From: Algibacter sp. L1A34
Lineage (GTDB): Bacteria; Bacteroidota; Bacteroidia; Flavobacteriales; Flavobacteriaceae
Direction of reading: 5' to 3'
Length of the DNA: 64,000 bases
Assembly: GCF_009796805.1 (NCBI RefSeq)
Contig: NZ_CP047029.1
Location: forward strand, 310,001 to 374,000
Below, piece by piece: positions 1 through 7,404 of the stretch (the first letter of the stretch is position 1; every line of letters starts with the position of its first letter). The notes below the pieces were generated by a model. That model did not search any database. It was given only the letters and a program-made list of their open reading frames with translations, and was not told where the DNA came from. The translations under genes and the position numbers were made by a program.

Positions 1-476
1 AAACTATTAGAAAACTCGTTAAAAACATTTTGATTTGCAAACGACTTAATTTTTTCCGGATCAAAATTACCTTGTAAATAATAGGCCGTTGTTTCATTTT
101 CAGTACTATTAAAAATAATAGCATCGGTTACTACTGCACCAAGTTCTTTAACAGAAATTATACGTGTATTACTCACATCATTTTTTCTAAAAACATCTGT
201 ATAACCGCCATTTGTAATCGCATTCATTTCTGCAATTAAGCTTTCTCTTTTAAATTTATTAAGCGCATCGAATTTTATGAATTTCAAGTCTGAAATATTT
301 CCGATAGTATTGTTAAGTTCCGGAGAAATCTGACTTAAAACAGACTTCATAAAGTTAGGAACCTGAAATGATGTTGTCCCCATATCGGCTTTATGGTTAT
401 TATAAAATCCTTGAAAACTACTCCCGCAAGAAAACAACAAAAAGCATAAACTAAAACCTATATATATTTTCTTCAT
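1..476 (-). CDS. DUF4252-type lipoprotein, 3' end cut by window edge
   Basis: The gene starts at 476 on the minus strand and runs off the left edge, so about 158 residues are visible and the C-terminus is missing. The first 17 residues form a lipoprotein signal peptide with lipobox LLFSC, so the protein is probably exported and lipidated. The remainder, with a predicted helix followed by the segment NTRIISVKELGAVV and a later NETTAYYLQGNFDPEKI, resembles the DUF4252 family of small Bacteroidota lipoproteins, often encoded in tandem near ECF sigma factors. The family assignment is from memory of its pattern; function is unknown. A TATTTTTG box on the minus strand at 495-502 fits as its promoter. 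Confidence 0.7.
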   Translation of the reverse strand, partial: MKKIYIGFSLCFLLFSCGSSFQGFYNNHKADMGTTSFQVPNFMKSVLSQISPELNNTIGNISDLKFIKFDALNKFKRESLIAEMNAITNGGYTDVFRKNDVSNTRIISVKELGAVVTDAIIFNSTENETTAYYLQGNFDPEKIKSFANQNVFNEFSNS

Positions 477-494
477 TTCTAAATTATTTCGTTT

Positions 495-502
495 CAAAAA
501 TA
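495..502 (-). promoter_or_regulatory. -7 box TATTTTTG upstream of the DUF4252-type gene
   Basis: Exact match to the Bacteroidota TAnnTTTG consensus, 19 bp upstream of the start codon at 476. No clear -33 TTG is seen. Confidence 0.45.
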
Positions 503-522
503 CAACTTAAGAAAATTTTAAA

Positions 523-530
523 TACATTTG
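523..530 (+). promoter_or_regulatory. -7 box TACATTTG of a short possible transcription unit
   Basis: Exact TAnnTTTG match on the plus strand. Transcription from it would start near 536, run over the 27-codon frame at 550-633 and end at the hairpin at 661-695. A -33 element is not obvious. Confidence 0.35.
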
Positions 531-549
531 ACGAAATAAATTATCAATA

Positions 550-633
550 ATGCAAAACAACGTCACTATTTATAGAAAGTTATATACCTCTTGCTCTAAG
601 CGAAAAGGTTGGACTTGCTATTTGTTGCGGTGA
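550..633 (+). CDS. possible 27-residue basic small protein
   Basis: An ATG frame of 27 codons starts about 14 nt after the transcript start expected from the TACATTTG box at 523-530 and is followed 28 bp later by a strong intrinsic terminator. The peptide has three Lys and three Arg, no Asp or Glu and two Cys (residues 15 and 23), with a C-terminal WTCYLLR. I recognise no family. It could be a real small protein, a short RNA with a chance reading frame, or nothing. The support is only the order promoter box, frame, terminator. Confidence 0.2.
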   Translation: MQNNVTIYRKLYTSCSKRKGWTCYLLR

Positions 634-660
634 TATAAAAATATATTATTTCAGTATTTT

Positions 661-695
661 AAAAAGTCCGACTTCACAGTCGGGCTTTTTTTGTT
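661..695 (+). terminator. intrinsic terminator between the DUF4252-type gene and the MFS gene
   Basis: Stem GTCCGACT / AGTCGGGC (one G-T pair) with loop TTCA, preceded by A5 and followed by T7. It lies upstream of the MFS gene and on the wrong side of the minus-strand gene to serve either, so it implies a short plus-strand transcript ending here. Confidence 0.7.
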
Positions 696-771
696 TAACT
701 AATTTCCAAATTTCAATATAACCACATATTACTAGAAGTTTTCTTTGAAGAGAAAACTAAAAATCACAAAA

Positions 772-1989
772 ATGAAAACGCTATTTAACAATTACATCAA
801 CACATTTAAAGGTTTATCTCAAGAGGTGTGGTGGCTAGCATTAATAACGCTAATTAACAGAGCCGGCACCATGGTAATCCCCTTTTTATCGCTTTACTTA
901 ACCGAAGATCTAGATTTTACATTGAAAGATGTAGGATGGATTATGAGTGCCTTTGGCCTTGGATCTGTAGTGGGCTCTTGGCTTGGCGGACGATTAACCG
1001 ATAAAATAGGCTACTACAAAGTAATGGTTAGAAGTTTAATTTCGACAGGAGTTCTATTTATTGCGCTTCAGTTTTTAGATACCTTCGAAGGTTTCTGCAT
1101 TGGTATATTTTTAGTTATGCTAGTAGCAGATATGTTCCGTCCAGCAATGTTTGTAGCTCTTAGTGCATACAGCAAACCGGAAAACAAAACACGTTCAGTA
1201 ACATTAATTAGACTAGCTATAAACCTAGGTTTTTCAGTTGGGCCAGCTATTGGTGGCATTATAATTACAACACTAAGCTATGGCGGTCTATTTTGGATCG
1301 ATGGCATAACTTGTATATTAGCAACCATAGTTCTTATTCAAGTATTACACCCTAAAAAAGCAAAAGTTTTAGATGAAGTAAAAATTAAGAATCCTAAATC
1401 GGCATATCACGACAAAGCTTTTTTTATATTTTTAATTGCCATGGTACTGTTCGGTATTGTATTTTTACAATATTTCTCGACTATGCCTTTGTACTACAAA
1501 GATGTACACCACTTAACTGAATTTGATATTGGTATTCTTTTAGGTATGAATGGATTTGTGATTTTTTTGTTAGAAATGCCACTGATAAAATGGTTAGAGT
1601 CTACACGTTTTACAAAATCTAGTTTAATGATTTTTGGAACAATACTACTTGCTATGAGTATTTTAGTTTTAAACCTAACCTCATGGATTGGCGTTTTAAT
1701 AATAGGTATGCTATTTATGAGTTTAGGCGAGATGATTACCTTTCCATTCTCAAATGCCTTTGCTTTAGATCGCGCAAAAAAAGGTAATCAAGGTGAATAT
1801 ATGGCATTGTATTCTATAGCTTTTTCTATAGCACATATTTTTGCACATAATGCTGGAATGCATATGGTTGACGATTTAGGATTCGATAACACTTGGTATA
1901 TTTTTACGATGTTAGCTGGCTTTTGTGTACTTTTATTGTTCTCTTTAAGTCAATATTTAAATACTCAAAAAAAGAAGAAAATTCGATGA
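772..1989 (+). CDS. MFS transporter (drug/solute exporter type)
   Basis: A 405-residue integral membrane protein of the major facilitator superfamily with about 12 hydrophobic segments. The loop after TM2 reads GGRLTDKIGYYKVMV, the MFS signature between TM2 and TM3, and a charged central loop (KKAKVLDEVKIKNPK) separates the two six-helix halves. It probably exports small molecules by proton antiport; the substrate cannot be read from sequence. I start it at the ATG at 772 because the longer version needs a TTG at 745 and adds a basic nine-residue extension not expected of this family. Its TGA stop overlaps the ATG of the following VOC gene, so the two are co-translated. Confidence 0.85.
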   Translation: MKTLFNNYINTFKGLSQEVWWLALITLINRAGTMVIPFLSLYLTEDLDFTLKDVGWIMSAFGLGSVVGSWLGGRLTDKIGYYKVMVRSLISTGVLFIALQFLDTFEGFCIGIFLVMLVADMFRPAMFVALSAYSKPENKTRSVTLIRLAINLGFSVGPAIGGIIITTLSYGGLFWIDGITCILATIVLIQVLHPKKAKVLDEVKIKNPKSAYHDKAFFIFLIAMVLFGIVFLQYFSTMPLYYKDVHHLTEFDIGILLGMNGFVIFLLEMPLIKWLESTRFTKSSLMIFGTILLAMSILVLNLTSWIGVLIIGMLFMSLGEMITFPFSNAFALDRAKKGNQGEYMALYSIAFSIAHIFAHNAGMHMVDDLGFDNTWYIFTMLAGFCVLLLFSLSQYLNTQKKKKIR

Positions 1990-2363
1990 ATTTAAACCAA
2001 ATAACCATACCATCAATTAACGTTGAAAAAGCTGTAGAATTTTATAAAATTTTGGGATTGAAACTTATTGTAGATTCAATCCCGAGATATGTTCGTTTTG
2101 AATGCCCAGATGGAGATGCAACCTTTTCAATACATAACGTAGAAGAATTACCAAAAGGAAACGGTATTACCATTTATTTTGAAGATGAAGATTTAGATAA
2201 TTGGGTCGCAAAACTTCAGCAAAAAGGTGTCATTTTTTCTGAATTACCAAACGATAAACCTTGGCTTTGGCGGGAAGCTCATTTAAAAGATCCCGACGGG
2301 AATAATCTAATTTTATTTGATGCCGGAAAAAACAGAAAAAACCCAGCTTGGCGGATAAATTAA
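1986..2363 (+). CDS. VOC family (glyoxalase/bleomycin resistance-like) protein
   Basis: A 125-residue protein with the beta-alpha-beta-beta-beta fold of the vicinal oxygen chelate superfamily. The typical N-terminal VEKAVEFYKILGLKL and C-terminal HLKDPDGNNLILFDAG motifs are present. Members bind a metal or sequester small molecules (glyoxalases, dioxygenases, antibiotic-binding proteins). The ATG at 1986 overlaps the stop of the MFS gene, so an export/sequestration pair is possible but that is inference. An upstream extension of 31 residues in the same frame lies wholly inside the MFS gene and is rejected. It ends five bases before the convergent Lrp gene. Confidence 0.85.
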   Translation: MNLNQITIPSINVEKAVEFYKILGLKLIVDSIPRYVRFECPDGDATFSIHNVEELPKGNGITIYFEDEDLDNWVAKLQQKGVIFSELPNDKPWLWREAHLKDPDGNNLILFDAGKNRKNPAWRIN

Positions 2364-2368
2364 GTCAA

Positions 2369-2809
2369 TTAAATTGGCTTAATTTCCTTCTGCTTAATAA
2401 CGCGAGAAAGTACAATATTCGTTTTAGATTCTCCATAACTTATAAGCTGATCGATGAACGTTTCTAAATGTTTATGATTTTTTAAAACCACTTCCATTAC
2501 AATATTTTCATCGCCCGTAATACGGTAACAATTTACTACTTCATCATAGGTTTTAACCTTATCTAAAAAGGGTTTTAGTTTCCCCATAAAAGCACGAAGT
2601 GTGATGATAGCTTTTAGTTGGTATCCAATTTCGAAAGGAGAAACAATAGCTTTATAAGCTTCAATAACCCCCAAGTCTTCCATTTTTTTTATACGCTCGG
2701 AAACCGCAGGAGAAGTTACACCAACCTGCCTGCCTATTTCGGCATTAGACATACGTGCATTTTGCTGTAAACACTTTAAAATCTTAGTATTAAGCGCATC
2801 TAGTTTCAT
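2369..2809 (-). CDS. Lrp/AsnC family transcriptional regulator
   Basis: A 146-residue feast/famine regulator. Residues 1-60 carry the winged helix (LDALNTKILKCLQQNARMS, then GVTSPAVSERIKKME as recognition region), and residues 65-146 form the RAM ligand-binding domain that builds dimers and octamers and usually binds an amino acid. Length is normal for the family. It is transcribed away from a 131-residue gene of unknown function, and a 25-bp palindrome at 2859-2883 just upstream of its -7 box may be its own operator. The effector cannot be deduced. Confidence 0.92.
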   Translation of the reverse strand: MKLDALNTKILKCLQQNARMSNAEIGRQVGVTSPAVSERIKKMEDLGVIEAYKAIVSPFEIGYQLKAIITLRAFMGKLKPFLDKVKTYDEVVNCYRITGDENIVMEVVLKNHKHLETFIDQLISYGESKTNIVLSRVIKQKEIKPI

Positions 2810-2847
2810 TTAAAAGAATTTTAACTATAAAAAATTAATATCTAAAG

Positions 2848-2855
2848 CAAATATA
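2848..2855 (-). promoter_or_regulatory. -7 box TATATTTG of the Lrp-family gene
   Basis: Exact TAnnTTTG match on the minus strand, 39 bp upstream of the Lrp start codon at 2809. The palindrome at 2859-2883 occupies the spacer toward the -33 position. Confidence 0.5.
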
Positions 2856-2858
2856 CGT

Positions 2859-2883
2859 TTTTACTTTAAAATCTAAAGTGAAA
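2859..2883. promoter_or_regulatory. 25-bp palindrome, possible Lrp-family operator
   Basis: Half-sites TTTTACTTTA and TAAAGTGAAA match in nine of ten positions around a 5-bp centre. It lies between the divergent Lrp gene and the gene at 2932, immediately upstream of the Lrp -7 box, where autoregulatory sites of this family are commonly found. The assignment is by position and symmetry only. Confidence 0.4.
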
Positions 2884-2931
2884 TGTAATTTCTTGTCGCT
2901 AAATTTGATAAAATTGCTAGAGATAAAAATA

Positions 2932-3327
2932 ATGAACCCGAATACCCCATCAAATCTATCGGAATTACCGGTTTATAAAAAAGCCATTGAGATTTTATCC
3001 TTATCTCAAAACATTTCCATGTATTTAAATCATGATTTATCTGGTTTAAGAGCTGATGGTACGGAAGATGCAGATATTTATTTTTCTGGTGATATTGTTC
3101 AGCAATCGGTATCACTTGTTCCTGAAATTGTAAATGTTGAGTTAGAACGCTATTCCGAAAGAAAGTATAAGCATATTGCATCTTTAAGACGATTAACAAA
3201 TATGCTTTATAAAAACTCGTACCGTTTGGAAAAATCTAACAGTAACGGGAAAGATTTTCTACCCATTCTACGTAGCGAATTAAAGAAATTTAAAAAACTT
3301 CAACGCAGTTGGTTACTTACTTTGTAA
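2932..3327 (+). CDS. small helical protein of unknown function
   Basis: A 131-residue protein with no signal peptide or membrane segment, mostly predicted helical, with a lysine-rich C-terminus (LRSELKKFKKLQRSWLL). The opening ELPVYKKAIEILSLSQNI recalls four-helix-bundle proteins of the 23S rRNA intervening-sequence type, but the match is weak and I do not assign it. I start at the ATG at 2932; the longer frame uses a GTG at 2878 inside the palindrome shared with the Lrp promoter and adds an unlikely hydrophobic stretch. It stands alone before tRNA-Leu. Confidence 0.6.
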   Translation: MNPNTPSNLSELPVYKKAIEILSLSQNISMYLNHDLSGLRADGTEDADIYFSGDIVQQSVSLVPEIVNVELERYSERKYKHIASLRRLTNMLYKNSYRLEKSNSNGKDFLPILRSELKKFKKLQRSWLLTL

Positions 3328-3396
3328 TTATTTGCTTTTTATATTTTTAGTTCACATAGACATCATTATATTTACGCCCGATTTAAAACCTTAAAT

Positions 3397-3482
3397 GCGC
3401 ACGTGGCGGAATTGGTAGACGCGCTGGCTTGAGGGGCCAGTATCCGTTTTAGGATGTGGAAGTTCGAATCTTCTCGTGCGCA
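3397..3482 (+). tRNA. tRNA-Leu (anticodon GAG)
   Basis: An 86-nt class II tRNA. The acceptor stem GCGCACG / CGTGCGC is perfect, the anticodon stem CTGGC / GCCAG encloses the seven-base loop TTGAGGG with anticodon GAG, a long variable arm (TATCCGTTTTAGGATG region) follows, and the T arm contains TTCGAAT. The discriminator base is A at 3482, as required for leucine tRNAs, and CCA is not encoded. It reads CUC and CUU codons. Confidence 0.96.
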
Positions 3483-3505
3483 CTTTATATTTTCTACCTA
3501 AATTT

Positions 3506-4468
3506 TCAATTCACCACATTAATTGGATTTCCGTGCAAAAAAGCCTTAATATTTTCAATAGTAGTTTGCATTAATCTCGCCCTTGCTTCTTTTGAAGCCC
3601 AAGCGATATGAGGTGTAATTATAATGTTTTCAGCTTTTAATAATGGATTATCGGCTTTAATGGGTTCACTAGAAACAACATCTACAGCTGCTCCTGCTAA
3701 TTTCCCGGAGTTGAGCGCATTTTTCAAATCTTCTTCAACTATTAATCCGCCTCTAGATGTATTTATCAAGAAGGCACTAGATTTCATTTTAGAAATAGAC
3801 TTCGTATTTATTAATCCTTCGGTACTTTCTGTTAACGGACAATGTAAACTCACAAAATCAGATTTTTCAAGAAGTTCATCTAATTCTACATATTTTAAAG
3901 TTTCGGATTCTAATCTTAAATCTTTACTTCGGTTATAAGCCAATATATTTAATCCAAAAGCTTGAGCTATTCTAGCCGTAGACTGCCCTATTTTTCCTAA
4001 ACCAACAATACCAAGGTTTTTTCCAGAAAGCTCTATGAGTGGGGAATTCCAAAAACAAAAATCTTTAGAATTTGTCCAATCGCCATTTTTAACAGCTATA
4101 TTATGATTACCAACATGGTGACACAATTCCAACATTAATGCCATTGTAAATTGCCCTACAGCCTGTGTACCGTAAATAGGAACATTACTCACAACCATTC
4201 CTAAATTTTTAGCAGTTACAACATCAACCACATTGTAGCCCGTAGCTAAAACACCTATATATTTAAGATTTGATGCCTTTACAAGAACTTCTTTTGGTAA
4301 TGGTGTCTTGTTTGTTAAAACCATTTCGGCATCACCTATATTTTTAATTATTGTTTCATTATCAAAATCCGTTCTTTCATATACTTTTACTGCTCCGAAT
4401 GCTTCAACAGCTTTCCAGCTTAAATCTCCAGGGTTTAATGTATATCCGTCTAAAACTACTATTTTCAT
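3506..4468 (-). CDS. D-2-hydroxyacid dehydrogenase (glycerate/hydroxypyruvate reductase type)
   Basis: A 320-residue NAD(P)-dependent dehydrogenase that interconverts a 2-keto acid and a D-2-hydroxy acid. The Rossmann motif GLGKIG lies near residue 150. The catalytic triad is visible as Arg in INTSRGGLIVEE, Glu in SSEPIKADNP and His in ITPHIAWAS. The layout is closest to glycerate dehydrogenase/hydroxypyruvate reductase, but substrate assignment within this family is unreliable. I start at MKIVVLDG (4468), the usual N-terminus; an in-frame extension of 41 basic residues up to 4591 has no family counterpart. Confidence 0.88.
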   Translation of the reverse strand: MKIVVLDGYTLNPGDLSWKAVEAFGAVKVYERTDFDNETIIKNIGDAEMVLTNKTPLPKEVLVKASNLKYIGVLATGYNVVDVVTAKNLGMVVSNVPIYGTQAVGQFTMALMLELCHHVGNHNIAVKNGDWTNSKDFCFWNSPLIELSGKNLGIVGLGKIGQSTARIAQAFGLNILAYNRSKDLRLESETLKYVELDELLEKSDFVSLHCPLTESTEGLINTKSISKMKSSAFLINTSRGGLIVEEDLKNALNSGKLAGAAVDVVSSEPIKADNPLLKAENIIITPHIAWASKEARARLMQTTIENIKAFLHGNPINVVN

Positions 4469-4590
4469 TTCCTTATGTTTTATTATGGTTCTATAACCTC
4501 TATTAAAGTAAGTTCTATAAATATAATATTTTTTAGCTTTGCTAAACCTCTTCTTCATAATTGAAAACACATAGTTTTCAATATTTACCA

Positions 4591-4628
4591 AAAAAAAAGA
4601 GCAATGCTTTCACATTACTCTTTTTTAA
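4591..4628. terminator. bidirectional intrinsic terminator after sucC
   Basis: Stem GAGCAATG / CATTACTC with one mismatch, flanked by an A-rich run on one side and T6 on the other. It lies 20 bp beyond the sucC stop and so ends sucC transcription on the minus strand. Confidence 0.7.
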
Positions 4629-4647
4629 AATATATTTTAATAAAGGC

Positions 4648-5838
4648 TTAACCTAAAACTTCTTGTACTTTATCTGCAGCTTCTTGGAATTCTGTTGCAC
4701 TCATAACATCTAAACCAGAATTATCGATTAATTCTTTAGCGATATCAGCATTGGTACCTTGTAAACGTACAATAATTGGTACATTAATAGTTCCCATGTT
4801 TTTGTAAGCATCTATAACACCTTGAGCTACTCTATCACAACGAACAATACCTCCAAAAATATTAATCAAAATTGCTTTTACAGCAGGATCTTTCAAAATA
4901 ATTTTAAAAGCCGCTTCTACACGAGCTGCATCTGCAGTACCACCAACATCTAAAAAGTTCGCAGGTTCTCCACCAGCTTGCTTAATTAAATCCATAGTTG
5001 CCATTGCTAAACCAGCACCATTAACCATACAACCAACGTTTCCTTCAAGGTCAACATAGTTTAAACCTAATTCGCCTGCTTCTACTTCAATAGCACTTTC
5101 TTCACGTGTATCACGTAAAGCTAAGTAATCTTTATGTCTGTAAAGTGCATTATCATCGATAGTCACTTTAGCATCAACTGCCATAATTAAATTATCGCTT
5201 GTTTTTAAAACAGGGTTAATTTCGAATAAAGACGAGTCAGATTTTACGTAAGCCGTATATAAAGCAGTAACAAATTTTGTCATTTCTTTAAATGCCAAAC
5301 CAGATAATCCTAAATTGAAAGCGATACGACGTGCTTGAAAAGGTAATAATCCAGCACTTGGATCTACTTCTTCATGAAAAATTAAATGAGGAGTTTCTTC
5401 AGCAACCGTTTCAATATCCATTCCACCTTCAGTAGAATACATAATCATGTTACGTCCTGTTCCTCTATTTAATAAAACCGACATATAAAACTCGTTAGTT
5501 TCAGATTCCCCAGGATAGTAAACATCTTCGGCAATTAAAACTTGGTGAACTCTTTTACCAGCAGCAGAAGTTTGAGGTGTTACTAAGTCCATCCCAATTA
5601 TTTGTCCTGCAATTTCTTCAACTTCTTTAAGGCTTTTGGCAATTTTTACTCCGCCACCTTTTCCACGACCACCTGCATGAACCTGTGCTTTAATCACGTG
5701 CCAGCTAGTTCCTGTTTCCGAAGTTAATTGTTTTGCGGCAGCAACTGCCTCCTGTGCATTTTGAGCAACAATACCACGTTGGATACGTACCCCAAAGCTG
5801 CTTAATATTTCTTTACCTTGATATTCGTGTAAATTCAT
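4648..5838 (-). CDS. sucC: succinate-CoA ligase (ADP-forming), beta subunit
   Basis: A 396-residue protein, the normal length for SucC. With SucD it converts succinyl-CoA, ADP and phosphate to succinate, CoA and ATP in the TCA cycle. The ATP-grasp N-terminal half begins MNLHEYQGKEILSSFGV, with the glycine-rich VHAGGRGKGGGVKIA loop near residue 55. The C-terminal CoA-ligase domain contains LDVGGTADAARVE and INIFGGIVRCD, which contact the phosphohistidine-bearing alpha subunit. sucD is not adjacent, which is common in Bacteroidota. A TACATTTG box lies 27 bp upstream and a terminator follows. Confidence 0.97.
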   Translation of the reverse strand: MNLHEYQGKEILSSFGVRIQRGIVAQNAQEAVAAAKQLTSETGTSWHVIKAQVHAGGRGKGGGVKIAKSLKEVEEIAGQIIGMDLVTPQTSAAGKRVHQVLIAEDVYYPGESETNEFYMSVLLNRGTGRNMIMYSTEGGMDIETVAEETPHLIFHEEVDPSAGLLPFQARRIAFNLGLSGLAFKEMTKFVTALYTAYVKSDSSLFEINPVLKTSDNLIMAVDAKVTIDDNALYRHKDYLALRDTREESAIEVEAGELGLNYVDLEGNVGCMVNGAGLAMATMDLIKQAGGEPANFLDVGGTADAARVEAAFKIILKDPAVKAILINIFGGIVRCDRVAQGVIDAYKNMGTINVPIIVRLQGTNADIAKELIDNSGLDVMSATEFQEAADKVQEVLG

Positions 5839-5864
5839 AATCTGCTTGATAGTTTTAAGTGCAA

Positions 5865-5872
5865 CAAATGTA
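5865..5872 (-). promoter_or_regulatory. -7 box TACATTTG of sucC
   Basis: Exact TAnnTTTG match on the minus strand, 27 bp upstream of the sucC start codon. Confidence 0.5.
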
Positions 5873-6006
5873 AATAATCGTCGGTAATTACACTAATTAT
5901 TTTATGCGGAAATTAGCAATTACCGCTTTTTCGGTGTTAAATAATTAACAAAATGTTTAATTTGTACAATTTTTACTTTATTTATTTTTTATTGAAGCAA
6001 AAAAAA

Positions 6007-6014
6007 TATCTTTG
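6007..6014 (+). promoter_or_regulatory. -7 box TATCTTTG of lysA
   Basis: Exact TAnnTTTG match 18 bp upstream of the lysA ATG, giving a very short leader as is usual in this group. Confidence 0.5.
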
Positions 6015-6031
6015 ACAAAAATTAAAAAACC

Positions 6032-7267
6032 ATGCAAGAGAGTCAATTGCTTAAAATTGCCAACGAATTTGGCAGCCCTGTATATGTTTATGATGGTCAT
6101 AAAATTGAGAGCCAATACAAGCGCCTAACGGATGCTTTTAAAGATGTTAAGAAATTAAAAATTAATTATGCAGTAAAAGCATTATCGAATATTTCGGTTT
6201 TAAAACTTTTACACAGCTTAGGCTCTGGCATTGATACGGTATCTATACAAGAGGTGCAATTAGGTTTAGCTGCAGGTTTTAAACCTGAGCAAATTATTTT
6301 TACACCAAACGGAGTTTCTTTAAATGAAATTGAAGAAGCAGCCAAATTAGGTGTTGAAATTAATATTGACAACCTTTCTATTCTTGAGCAATTTGGAACA
6401 AAACACCCTAACACACCGGTTTGTATTCGTATAAACCCACATGTTATGGCTGGTGGAAATGCTAATATTTCTGTAGGACATATTGATTCTAAATTTGGAA
6501 TATCTATTCACCAAATTCCTCATATTTTACGTATTGTGGAAAATACTAAAATGAATATTAATGGTATCCACATGCACACAGGAAGTGATATTTTAGATAT
6601 TGAAGTGTTCCTTTATGCTAGTGAAATTTTGTTTGAAACGGCAAAACAATTTGATAATTTAGAATTTATAGATTTTGGTTCTGGATTTAAGGTGCCTTAT
6701 AAAATAGGAGATATTGAAACTAATATTGAAGAATTAGGTAAAAAATTATCTAAACGATTCAACGATTTCTGTAAAGATTACGGTAAAGAATTAACTCTAG
6801 CCTTTGAGCCAGGAAAGTTTTTAGTAAGCGAATCGGGATACTTTTTAGCCCAAGTAAATGCGGTTAAACAAACAACCTCAACCGTTTTTGCACAGGTCGA
6901 TTCTGGTTTCAACCATTTAATTCGCCCTATGTTTTATGGATCGCATCATGAAATCACTAATATATCGAACATTAAAGGTCGTGAACGTTTTTATACTGTA
7001 GTAGGGTATATTTGCGAAACGGATACTTTTGGAAATAATAGAAGAATAAACGAAATTAACGAAGGTGATATTTTAGCATTTAAAAATGCAGGTGCTTATT
7101 GCTTCTCTATGGCGAGTAACTACAACTCTCGTTTGCGCCCTGCGGAGGTTTTATGGTATAATGAAAAAGCACACTTAATAAGAAAAAGAGAAACTTTTGA
7201 TGATATTTTACACAATCAAATAGCTGTCGATTTTTCAACAAAAAAGAAAAGTGTAGCCGCTAAGTAG
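6032..7267 (+). CDS. lysA: diaminopimelate decarboxylase
   Basis: A 411-residue PLP-dependent fold-III decarboxylase that converts meso-diaminopimelate to L-lysine, the last step of lysine synthesis. The PLP lysine lies in NYAVKALSN (near residue 49), HMHTGSD matches the family HxGS segment, EPGKFLVSESG and the C-terminal SMASNYNSRLRPAE supply PLP phosphate and dimer-interface residues. Length is normal. It is monocistronic, with a -7 box at 6007 and a strong terminator at 7291. Ornithine/arginine decarboxylases share the fold, but the motif spacing fits LysA best. Confidence 0.93.
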   Translation: MQESQLLKIANEFGSPVYVYDGHKIESQYKRLTDAFKDVKKLKINYAVKALSNISVLKLLHSLGSGIDTVSIQEVQLGLAAGFKPEQIIFTPNGVSLNEIEEAAKLGVEINIDNLSILEQFGTKHPNTPVCIRINPHVMAGGNANISVGHIDSKFGISIHQIPHILRIVENTKMNINGIHMHTGSDILDIEVFLYASEILFETAKQFDNLEFIDFGSGFKVPYKIGDIETNIEELGKKLSKRFNDFCKDYGKELTLAFEPGKFLVSESGYFLAQVNAVKQTTSTVFAQVDSGFNHLIRPMFYGSHHEITNISNIKGRERFYTVVGYICETDTFGNNRRINEINEGDILAFKNAGAYCFSMASNYNSRLRPAEVLWYNEKAHLIRKRETFDDILHNQIAVDFSTKKKSVAAK

Positions 7268-7290
7268 TCTACTTTTTTCGTAAAAATATA

Positions 7291-7330
7291 AATCCGTTTT
7301 AAGGTAATATTATCTTAAAACGGATTTTTT
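7291..7330 (+). terminator. intrinsic terminator after lysA
   Basis: A perfect 13-bp stem AATCCGTTTTAAG / CTTAAAACGGATT with a loop of about 10 nt, followed by a T-run. It lies 23 bp beyond the lysA stop. Confidence 0.85.
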
Positions 7331-7376
7331 TATTCAAAAAAACTATTTTTATTAAGGTTTTCGAGTAAAATCAAGT

Positions 7377-7384
7377 TATTTTTG
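7377..7384 (+). promoter_or_regulatory. -7 box TATTTTTG of the fatty acid hydroxylase gene
   Basis: Exact TAnnTTTG match 20 bp upstream of the ATG at 7405. Confidence 0.5.
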
Positions 7385-7404
7385 GAGATAATAAAATATT
7401 TTTA

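Noticed and set aside
2873-3199. Minus-strand 108-codon frame opposite the small helical protein
   Set aside because: It overlaps the plus-strand frame almost entirely and would start inside it; the plus-strand frame has a normal soluble-protein composition.
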